DNA from: Dehalobacter restrictus DSM 9455
GTDB lineage: Bacteria; Bacillota; Desulfitobacteriia; Desulfitobacteriales; Syntrophobotulaceae
Length of the DNA stretch: 64,000 nucleotides
Reading direction: 5' to 3'
Assembly (NCBI RefSeq): GCF_000512895.1
Contig: NZ_CP007033.1
Span: forward strand, 650,001-714,000
In this document: positions 53,477-60,161 of the stretch, one piece after another
Numbering within the stretch: the first letter of the stretch is position 1
Layout of the letters: each line of letters begins with the position of its first letter
Notes under the pieces: generated by a model
What the model was told of the DNA's origin: nothing
The model's database searches: none
What the model saw: only the letters and a program-made list of their open reading frames with translations
Translations under genes and position numbers: made by a program

Positions 53477-53489
53477 GTTTGTTTATAAT
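53461..53489 (+). promoter_or_regulatory. SOS-type promoter of dinD with LexA-like box
   Basis: TTGAAA (53461-53466), 17-base spacer, TATAAT (53484-53489). The spacer contains GAACGTATGTTT (53469-53480), which fits the Firmicutes LexA box GAAC-N4-GTTC except for the last base. LexA bound there would block the promoter until DNA damage. Confidence 0.75.
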
Positions 53490-53512
53490 GGTCTCAGAGG
53501 AGGGGAGTTCAT

Positions 53513-54349
53513 ATGACTGAGATTGAAAGATATTCGGAAAAAACTTTTGAAGCTATCAAGCATTTAACTACAGAAGGTATAGAGTTTTGGTATGCCAGAG
53601 AGTTAAAGGCTGTTTTGGAATACCAACAATGGCGAAGGTTTAGTGAAGTTATCGATAAAGCAAAAATTGCATGCCAGAACAGTGGCAATATTTTGTCTGA
53701 CCATTTTGCCAACGTTGGCAAAATGGTTGATATCGGTTCAGGTGCTGAACGAGAGATAGAAGATATGATGCTTTCCCGTTACGCATGTTATTTAATTGTT
53801 CAAAATGGAGACTCTCGAAAAAAAGTGATTGCAATTGGACAAACCTATTTTGCCGTAAAGACACGTCAGCAAGAATTAATCGAAAACTATGAGCAGTTGA
53901 CCGAAGAACAGAAGCGTTTAGCAATCCGTAATGAGATTATTGCCCATAATAAGTCTTTAGCTGATGCGGCAAAAGGGGCCGGAGTTGTTGAAGCAAAGGA
54001 TTATGCGATTTTTCAGAATAAAGGCTACCAAGGGTTGTATGGCGGCTTAGGGGTGAAAGAAATCCATGAATGCAAAGGCTTAAAGAAAAGCCAAAAAATA
54101 CTCGACCATATGGGAAGCACGGAACTGGCAGCAAATCTATTCCGGGCCACTCAAACCGATGAAAAATTGAGAAGAGAGAATGTTAAAGGAAAAGAAAAAG
54201 CCAATCAGACTCATTTCCAAGTAGGGAAAAAGGTACGGCAAACGATCAAAGAATTGGGAGGAACCATGCCGGAGGATTTACCGACACCGGGTAAGAGCAT
54301 TCAGCAAATTGAGAAAGAACATAAGAGTAGGTATAAGGAAATAGAATAA
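53513..54349 (+). CDS. dinD: DNA-damage-inducible protein D (DinD)
   Basis: 278 residues matching DinD throughout: SEKTFEAIKHLTTEGIEFWY, ARELKAVLEYQQWRRFSEVI, SRYACYLIVQNGDSRKKVIA, QTYFAVKTRQQEL and FQNKGYQGLYGGLGV. The N-terminal part is a BRO-N/KilA-N-like DNA-binding region. In E. coli DinD is LexA-controlled and inhibits RecA strand exchange. Here the LexA-like box in its promoter supports SOS control. GAGGAGGGG precedes the ATG. Confidence 0.93.
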   Translation: MTEIERYSEKTFEAIKHLTTEGIEFWYARELKAVLEYQQWRRFSEVIDKAKIACQNSGNILSDHFANVGKMVDIGSGAEREIEDMMLSRYACYLIVQNGDSRKKVIAIGQTYFAVKTRQQELIENYEQLTEEQKRLAIRNEIIAHNKSLADAAKGAGVVEAKDYAIFQNKGYQGLYGGLGVKEIHECKGLKKSQKILDHMGSTELAANLFRATQTDEKLRRENVKGKEKANQTHFQVGKKVRQTIKELGGTMPEDLPTPGKSIQQIEKEHKSRYKEIE

Positions 54350-54422
54350 ATGCTTTAAGGGAAGATAAAAATATTGATCATATTTATGTTTTGGCAATGA
54401 CAAAAACCAAGGGGTGAATTCC

Positions 54423-54983
54423 GTGAAAATTTTTATTGGTGGACCCAGAGCCATTACGGTTATTGATAAAAATATTGATGAAGGGCTTAAAAAAATAATA
54501 AAACGGAATGAAACCGTTTTGGTTGGTGATGCCAATGGCATGGATCGAGCAATCCAGCAGTTTTTTTTCCAGCATCAATACAGGGATGTATTTGTCTATG
54601 CCAGTCAGGGTAAAGCCAGAAATAACGTAGGAGATTGGCCGATTCAAACAATTGAGGTCTCGGATAAGGTCAAAGGGTTCGACTTTTATGCAGCCAAAGA
54701 TAAGACAATGGCCGAGAATGCCGATCATGGCTTTATGATATGGAATGGAAAAAGCAAAGGGACGTTAAACAATATTATTAATCTCACGAAGCAGAATAAA
54801 AAAGTTTTACTCTATTATACTCCGCACAAAAAATTTTATATGATCTATGAAATGGCAGAGGTTGAAAAATTGGCTGCTGCTTGTGGGGAAGATATACGTC
54901 GATTATTCTTAAGTCTGTCATCCCAAAAGAGCAAAGATATCACGGATATAGCCTTGGAGCAAATGTCGCTATATGATGGATAA
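54423..54983 (+). CDS. SLOG-like (YspA-type) nucleotide-binding protein
   Basis: About 186 residues. KIFIGGPRAITVIDKNIDEG then ETVLVGDANGMDRAIQQFF and DHGFMIWNGKSKGTLNNII look like the Rossmann-type SLOG fold (GGxR near the first strand, G-G/D-A-x-G-x-D-R turn, and a second glycine-rich strand). SLOG proteins bind nucleotides or NAD-derived signals and often serve as sensors in conflict systems. GTG at 54423 has AAGGGG correctly spaced; GTG at 54414 lies in that site. It follows dinD by 73 bases on the same strand and may share SOS control. Confidence 0.65.
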   Translation: MKIFIGGPRAITVIDKNIDEGLKKIIKRNETVLVGDANGMDRAIQQFFFQHQYRDVFVYASQGKARNNVGDWPIQTIEVSDKVKGFDFYAAKDKTMAENADHGFMIWNGKSKGTLNNIINLTKQNKKVLLYYTPHKKFYMIYEMAEVEKLAAACGEDIRRLFLSLSSQKSKDITDIALEQMSLYDG

Positions 54984-55013
54984 GTAATCAAAGATCATTG
55001 AAAGTCGATGGTT

Positions 55014-55241
55014 TTATTTAACTTCCTGCTCCAAATTGCGAAAATCATCTGTGTTAAAAAAGTCCGACAGGGAGATGTTCAATCCGTCGCATAACTTTTT
55101 GATCGTCACGATACCCGGATTTTGGCTTTCATCATTCAGAATACTTTTTATTGTCGATTGTGGTACCCCGGCTCTATAGCTTAACGCATTTGGTGTTATA
55201 TCCCGCCCTCTACAAAGATCAACAATTCTATCACCGGAGAA
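55014..55241 (-). pseudogene. XRE-family regulator lacking a start codon
   Basis: In frame on the minus strand: DRIVDLCRGRDITPNALSYR, GVPQSTIKSILNDESQNPGI, VTIKKLCDGLNISLSDFF and FRNLEQEVK, stop TAA at 55014-55016. This is a compact helix-turn-helix protein of about 75 residues. The usual N-terminal Met-Ser-x-x is missing: upstream in frame there is no ATG, GTG or TTG near the domain. Either a decayed gene or one using an unusual start. Confidence 0.6.
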
Positions 55242-55675
55242 AATAACCGAAGGGATTACTTTGTTGAAAGAAAATGGTTATTTTTGGAATTAAATACTAG
55301 GTTGCTGAAACAAGCTAAATTTCATGGGATTAGTTAATCAAAAAGGCTCCCCATCAAGTGATTTATGAAAAACAATTACTGTGGGGAGCTTTCATTCAGC
55401 TTCGCTGTCGTGGTCAACGATAAGGTTTTCCATTATCCCAGCAAAAGCCAATAGTTATACCATAGAATTTCGCGAACATAATTTGTGAGGATTTTATGCG
55501 AATAGTGCATATAAATCAATTCTCCTCATTACGTGAAGTATAATAGGGTTCGGTGATAAATTTTATATACAAAAGTATGTATTGAAGATCTTATGTTAGT
55601 GTTATATCGCAAACATAATATCTTTATATTTTGTATGCTTAGTTAGTGATATGACACGAGAGAGGTGTATTTCTC
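55242..55675. other. Gene-free stretch between XRE relic and small protein
   Basis: AT-rich. It holds the bidirectional hairpin at 55345-55391, and a possible promoter upstream of the gene at 55676. No coding frame with a family match was seen. Confidence 0.6.
55345..55391. terminator. Hairpin with GCTCCCC stem
   Basis: GGCTCCCCA (55345-55353) pairs with TGGGGAGC (55382-55389), flanked by A and T tracts; probably a bidirectional terminator with a long loop. Confidence 0.55.
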
Positions 55676-55846
55676 ATGCCGGATTACAAGGAAATGTATT
55701 TTCAACTTGCCGCCAAAGTAGCAAATGCTGTTGATATCCTTGTTGAAGCGCAGCAGCAAGGAGAACACGATTATACCGAAGAAGAAACCCCGGTTATTTC
55801 GCTCAAAAATTCTAAAAGAGAAAAGAAGGGGGGCGATCAAGCATAA
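55676..55846 (+). CDS. Small phage/mobile-element protein, paralogue B
   Basis: 56 residues: PDYKEMYFQLAAKVANAVDI, LVEAQQQGEHDY and a lysine-rich end. Shares the DYKxMYxxLxxKVxxA pattern with the gene at 50388. AGAGGTG lies upstream of the ATG. Function unknown; such proteins mark clostridial prophage or integrative-element DNA. Confidence 0.68.
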   Translation: MPDYKEMYFQLAAKVANAVDILVEAQQQGEHDYTEEETPVISLKNSKREKKGGDQA

Positions 55847-55890
55847 TGATGATTCAAGTAACCCTAAAGAATTTATGAGGAGCGGGAAAC

Positions 55891-56229
55891 ATGCAAGAAG
55901 GTAAAAATAAGCAAATGGACGAAACGATCCGGCTGGTCAGGTGGTTATCCGAACATCCCAAAATCCAAAGCAGGCTATGTGATGGGGAATTTGAATCGAC
56001 ACCCGAAGAATGTATCGAAATGATCGAAATGCTGGAGAAATATTCATTCTACGATATGATCTTCATTCTTTTGATGAAGAACCGGCACGACCCGGTGATC
56101 GATGAAGCCCTTACCAAGATGGTTACGGAAAAGATCGCCAATGAATGGGAAAGAATCGGAACGGAGCAAATGTGCCGGGATATTAAAGAACGGATCAGAA
56201 AGGAAATAAAGATAAATGAGGTTTCATAA
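55891..56229 (+). CDS. Hypothetical acidic protein
   Basis: 112 residues, rich in charged and amphipathic helices (KQMDETIRLVRWLSEHPKIQ, EECIEMIEMLEKYSFYDMIF, EKIANEWERIGTEQM). No known motif. It follows paralogue B by 44 bases and ends before a weak terminator. Not recognised. Confidence 0.7.
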   Translation: MQEGKNKQMDETIRLVRWLSEHPKIQSRLCDGEFESTPEECIEMIEMLEKYSFYDMIFILLMKNRHDPVIDEALTKMVTEKIANEWERIGTEQMCRDIKERIRKEIKINEVS

Positions 56230-56243
56230 TAACAGGACCATAC

Positions 56244-56271
56244 AAAAAAAGCCCCCTAAGGGTCTTTTTTT
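56244..56271 (+). terminator. Weak terminator after the hypothetical gene
   Basis: AAAAAAAGCCCCC and GGGTCTTTTTTT form an A/T-flanked short GC stem with a tight loop. Confidence 0.5.
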
Positions 56272-56333
56272 GTTCATCAGTTGTTAAAAAATCGAAACGG
56301 GGGATCATGGTTAAGTTAATTTATAGGAGTTCT

Positions 56334-56945
56334 TTATTTTTTCTTTTTTCTTAATAGAAACCAGGCTGCAATGGCAGCTACAACACCATAGCCGAGAACA
56401 GAAGAACCGGATTCATCTTGATCGCTGACTGTTGAAACAGGCTCTGCTTTTTCGTCAACATTTAAAGTGATACTATTTGTTTTTCCGTTACTTGACTTAG
56501 CTGTTATGATCGCGGAACCAGGATTTGCTGCTGTAACGATACCATTTTCACTAACTATAGCAACATTGATATCACTTGATGACCAAGTAATAGATTTATT
56601 CTCTGCATCTGAAGGGTAAATAGTAGCACTTAATACAGTTTCGCCTCCAACTTCTAATATAGTGTTATCTATAGAATTGATCATTACAGAGCTAACGTCA
56701 ACTGGTTCAGGTATTGTTATTTTTTTTGGTGTTTCATATGGGCAGACTCCATTAGGATGTAAGTGGGGGCCGTAACCATGATGATAATGGTAATAACCTA
56801 ATCCACTAGCATTTTTGTTATCTCTATGTCCGCCGTTTGAATCAGTTCTTCCTGAATGGGCAAAAGTATTAGATGAAAATAACAACAAAATAATTACGAT
56901 AGGTAATAGGATTCTTCCAATTGTTTTTATTTTTTCTCTTATCAA
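56334..56945 (-). CDS. Secreted YHYH-domain protein with Ig-like Big_2 domain
   Basis: 203 residues. Signal peptide ending NTFAHSG (about residue 31). The mature start has the YHYH motif region: GRTDSNGGHRDNKNASGLGY followed by YHYHHGYGPHLHPNGVCPYE. A bacterial Ig-like Big_2 domain follows (ILEVGGETVLSATIYPSDAE, WSSSDINVAIVSENGIVTAA, GSAIITAKSSNGKTNSITL), then a linker and a C-terminal membrane helix with LRKKKK, so the protein is anchored at the membrane. A histidine cluster suggests metal binding. Confidence 0.88.
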   Translation of the reverse strand: MIREKIKTIGRILLPIVIILLLFSSNTFAHSGRTDSNGGHRDNKNASGLGYYHYHHGYGPHLHPNGVCPYETPKKITIPEPVDVSSVMINSIDNTILEVGGETVLSATIYPSDAENKSITWSSSDINVAIVSENGIVTAANPGSAIITAKSSNGKTNSITLNVDEKAEPVSTVSDQDESGSSVLGYGVVAAIAAWFLLRKKKK

Positions 56946-57327
56946 CGCACCATCTCCCTAGTATAGTAAAGAATGAGCCTATTTAAGTGTTGAAAATTGT
57001 AAATTTCTATATAAAAAAGTCGAAAACCCTTAACAACATAAGAACCATTATTCTTTCAAGAATAACAGTTCAAATTTTGGATACATTTATGAAGTTGATT
57101 CGATTGCTAAAAATTCGGATTTTAGAAAATTACAAATATATTTTAACATAATCTACTAAATATTTGTGAAAAAAAATAATGCCTTGAAATATTTTCATGA
57201 TTGCATATAAACAATGGAATTAATTGATTGAATTAGAACGTATACCTGAAAGACAACCGTTTAATTTGGACCGGATTCTATGATATATTAAAAATAAGAT
57301 GGTAATGAAGAAAGCAGGGGCATTATT
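56946..57327. other. Gene-free stretch with direct-repeat copy B
   Basis: Strongly AT-rich, without coding signals. It contains the second copy of the 33-bp repeat (57211-57243) and the leader of the response regulator gene. Confidence 0.6.
57211..57243 (+). repeat. 33-bp direct repeat, copy B
   Basis: 31 of 33 bases equal to 53444-53476. Here the LexA-type box is broken (GAACGTATACCT) and no -10 follows at the same distance. Marks a duplication or an element boundary just before the bce-like module. Confidence 0.75.
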
Positions 57328-57996
57328 TTGGAAAAAATACTGATTATTGAGGATAATAAAAAAATCCGGGATGAGCTTTGCATCTTCCTGTCCCAGAACG
57401 GCTATGAATGCCATGCGCCTGGAACATTTGAGGACATGATCGGCTTCACGCTTTCTTTAGCGCCGCAGCTTATCCTGATTGATCTCAACCTGCCTGTGTA
57501 CGACGGCTTCCATATCTGCCGGGAAATCAGGAAGCACAGCGAGGTACCGGTCATCGTGGTCACCAGCCGCGATACGGAAATGGATGAACTGGCCGCCATG
57601 AACCTGGGCGCCGATGACTTTATCACCAAACCTTACAATACCCATATCCTACTGGCACGGATCGCGGCGGTCATGAAACGGGTATATCGCGAAACAGCGC
57701 AGGACAGGCTGACTTGCGGTGAATTTACGATCAATCTTGCCAAAAGCAGTTTGGAGGTTGCCGGCAGTTCGATTGAACTTACCAAAAACGAAATCAAGAT
57801 GCTGACCTGTCTCTGTGAAAAAAAAGGCGCGATTGTAAGCAGGGACGAATTGATGCGTTATTTATGGAACAGCGATCTTTTTATCGACGACAACACCCTG
57901 ACTGTCAATATGGGCAGGCTGCGCCGCAAACTGGAGGACGCCGGCCTTGAAAATGTCATCGAAACCAAACGCGGTCAGGGGTACTTGATCATATGA
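57328..57996 (+). CDS. OmpR-family response regulator (BceR-like)
   Basis: 222 residues, TTG start with AGGGG upstream. Receiver domain: ILIIEDNKKIRDELCIFLSQ, LILIDLNLPVYDGFHICREI (phosphorylated Asp in LIDLNLP), VVTSRDTEMDELAAMNLGAD, ITKPYN. C-terminal winged helix: LTKNEIKMLTCLCEKKGAIV, DDNTLTVNMGRLRRKLED and TKRGQGYLI. The pairing with an intramembrane-sensing kinase and a BceAB-type transporter identifies it as the regulator that turns on the transporter when peptide antibiotics are present. It overlaps the kinase by four bases. Confidence 0.93.
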   Translation: MEKILIIEDNKKIRDELCIFLSQNGYECHAPGTFEDMIGFTLSLAPQLILIDLNLPVYDGFHICREIRKHSEVPVIVVTSRDTEMDELAAMNLGADDFITKPYNTHILLARIAAVMKRVYRETAQDRLTCGEFTINLAKSSLEVAGSSIELTKNEIKMLTCLCEKKGAIVSRDELMRYLWNSDLFIDDNTLTVNMGRLRRKLEDAGLENVIETKRGQGYLII

Positions 57997-59012
57997 CGAT
58001 AAGAGACTTTATCAAAGAAAAAAGAGCCTATATCGTCTGTCACCTGTTGGTAGCCGTCATGACCATTCTGATGCTGGCAGCTTTAAATCCGGCCGGAGGA
58101 AAGGCTTTCGCCGCCGTCATCGGAACCATTTATGTCGTCGGAGCGTTGATTCCGCTGGCGATGGAGTTTAAGAAAAAATACGCGTTTTATCAGACGCTCG
58201 TTAGTTCCTTTGACAGGCTCGACCGCAAGAACCTCATTGCCGAAATGGTCTCGGAACCGGATTTCTATGAAGGCGCTCTGCTCCACGACATTTTAAAAAC
58301 ATCCAACAAGGCCTGTCTTGAAGAAATCAACCAATATAAAAATAAGCATGACGAATACCGTGAATATATCGAAATGTGGGTTCATGAAATCAAAACGCCC
58401 ATCTCCTCGTCCAAGCTGATTGCGCAAAATAACAGGAGCGAAGCAACGGACAGCATGGCCGAGGAGTTGGACGCGATTGAAAACTATGTGGAACAAGCCT
58501 TGTTTTACGCCCGAAGCAGCGCCGTCGAAAAGGATTACCTTATTAAAGAGACCAGTCTGGAAAAGCCGGTTTTAGCGGCAATTAAGAGAAACGCCCAACA
58601 GCTGATCGGAACCGGCATGTCCGTTGCGACGGATGACCTGGAGAAGACCGTTTATACGGACACTAAATGGCTGGAATTCATGCTTCATCAAATCATTTTG
58701 AATTCCCTGAAATACGCAAACGAACAGGACGCCCATCTAAAATTTACAGCTGCTGAGCGTGATAACCGTTGTATTCTTGCGGTTACCGATAACGGGCTGG
58801 GAATTCCCGCAAATGAACTGCCCAGAATTTTTGACAAGGGGTTTACCGGAACAAACGGCAGGCTGAGGGGGAAATCCACAGGCATGGGCCTTTACATCTG
58901 CCGCAGACTCTGCGAAAAATTAGGCATAGCCATCAGCGCGGAATCTATCCCCGGCAGCGGTACGACCCTATATCTTGTTTTCCCCAAGAGCTCAATGACC
59001 GACATCATCTAA
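57993..59012 (+). CDS. Intramembrane-sensing histidine kinase (BceS-like)
   Basis: 339 residues. Two membrane helices (about residues 13-31 and 38-56) with almost no extracellular loop, as in BceS/GraS. The kinase H box is WVHEIKTPISSSKLIAQ; ATP-binding boxes are HQIILNSLKYA, VTDNGLGIPANELPRIFDK and KSTGMGLYICRRLCEKLG. Such kinases do not sense drugs directly but through the BceAB transporter encoded downstream. Confidence 0.93.
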   Translation: MTIRDFIKEKRAYIVCHLLVAVMTILMLAALNPAGGKAFAAVIGTIYVVGALIPLAMEFKKKYAFYQTLVSSFDRLDRKNLIAEMVSEPDFYEGALLHDILKTSNKACLEEINQYKNKHDEYREYIEMWVHEIKTPISSSKLIAQNNRSEATDSMAEELDAIENYVEQALFYARSSAVEKDYLIKETSLEKPVLAAIKRNAQQLIGTGMSVATDDLEKTVYTDTKWLEFMLHQIILNSLKYANEQDAHLKFTAAERDNRCILAVTDNGLGIPANELPRIFDKGFTGTNGRLRGKSTGMGLYICRRLCEKLGIAISAESIPGSGTTLYLVFPKSSMTDII

Positions 59013-59082
59013 CCATGAACTCGTACAATATTCTATAATTCTTTACTCAAATGATTTCATAAAATCTGATTACCCCATATTA

Positions 59083-59192
59083 GGTCTGTGTGCCACAAGT
59101 TCCAGCGTCAAGCGAAGCACGGATTGCGAAGCGCGGCTGTTAGCGCCAAGGATGGCGCTATCTGCCGAAAGCGGAATTGTGGCACACAGACC
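59083..59192. repeat. Structured repeat element, copy 2 (bce locus)
   Basis: A 110-nt element with a perfect 16-bp terminal stem: GGTCTGTGTGCCACAA (59083-59098) and its complement (59177-59192). The core holds GGATTGCGAAGCGCGGCT, the hairpin TAGCGCC (59141-59147) / GGCGCTA (59154-59160), and CTGCCGAAAGCGGAA. Its reverse complement is homologous to 6013-6100, but the terminal stem sequence is different, and one pair inside the hairpin differs in a compensated way (T-A against A-T). Confidence 0.78.
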
Positions 59193-59228
59193 AACCCCAG
59201 ATAAAAAGAATGTTAACATGACAAAAAT

Positions 59229-59244
59229 GTAAGGTTACCGTAAG
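59229..59244 (+). promoter_or_regulatory. Candidate BceR-type operator
   Basis: GTAAG (59229-59233) and GTAAG (59240-59244) are direct repeats with an 11-base period, as expected for two OmpR-family subunits, located 150 bases before the ABC gene. Inference from spacing and position. Confidence 0.45.
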
Positions 59245-59393
59245 CTTAAGTCATGGCAGATCCTAACAAGACCTTTTAAAATAAACTCGTTGATTGATTG
59301 CTTAGCGCTAGCTATCCATTACGCTGACTAATTCTTAGCTATTATCGGGATTTATGAATCGATCTACTCGTAGAAGTGAGCAGGGAGGTAACC

Positions 59394-60161
59394 ATGGGCG
59401 AAATTTTAAAGGTCTTGAATGTGGAAAAATATTACGGCAACAAAGGGAGCCTGACCAAGGCCCTTGACAATGTATCCTTCAGTGTCAGCGAAGGGGAATT
59501 TACCGGCATTATGGGAGCCAGCGGCAGCGGGAAGACGACGCTCTTAAACTGCATCGCGACCATTGACACCGTAACGGCGGGGAATATCCGTATCCGGAAC
59601 AAGGATATCACAGCGATGAAAAGCCGGGCGTTGGCCAAATTCAGACGCGAAGAACTTGGGTTTATGTTTCAGGAGTATAACCTGCTGGATACGTTAACCG
59701 GGTTTGAAAATATCATTCTGCCGCTGACGATTGCGGGAGAGCAGCACCAAACGGCGATAGCAAAAGTGACTCAGGTCGCCCGCAGACTGGAAATCGAAGA
59801 AATCATCAATAAATACCCTTATGAGATGTCGGGCGGGCAGCGCCAGCGTATTGCCGCGGCCCGGGCTATCGTCAACAATCCGGCCCTGATTCTGGCGGAC
59901 GAACCCACCGGAGCGCTGGATTCCAAATCCGCGCGGATGCTGATGGAATGTCTGGAGAAACTGAACCAAGACCTGCGGGCAACGATCCTGATGGTAACCC
60001 ATGATGCGTTTACGGCCAGCTATTGTCACCGGATACTCTTTATTAAAGACGGGAAGCTTTTCAATGAATTGAACCGCGGTGCTGATTCCAGAAAAGAATT
60101 CTTCCGAAAAATCATTGATGTCGTGACCCTGCTCGGAGGTGACGCAGCCAATGTACTTTAA
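59394..60161 (+). CDS. ABC transporter ATPase (BceA-like)
   Basis: 255 residues. Walker A GASGSGKTTL, Q-loop FMFQEYNLLDTLTGFENI, signature MSGGQRQRIAAARAI, Walker B LILADEPTGALD and H-loop VTHDAF are all intact. The MacB/BceA subgroup fits through LNVEKYYGNKGSLTKALDNV. It powers the BceB-like permease that removes peptide antibiotics such as bacitracin from their target. ATG at 59394 has GGGAGG upstream. It overlaps the permease gene. Confidence 0.95.
   Translation: MGEILKVLNVEKYYGNKGSLTKALDNVSFSVSEGEFTGIMGASGSGKTTLLNCIATIDTVTAGNIRIRNKDITAMKSRALAKFRREELGFMFQEYNLLDTLTGFENIILPLTIAGEQHQTAIAKVTQVARRLEIEEIINKYPYEMSGGQRQRIAAARAIVNNPALILADEPTGALDSKSARMLMECLEKLNQDLRATILMVTHDAFTASYCHRILFIKDGKLFNELNRGADSRKEFFRKIIDVVTLLGGDAANVL

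Larger units (their letters stand above)
59013..59393. other. Gap splitting kinase and transporter genes
   Basis: The 380 bases contain structured element copy 2 (59083-59192), the GTAAG direct repeats (59229-59244) and the leader of the ABC gene. No coding frame was supported. Confidence 0.7.
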
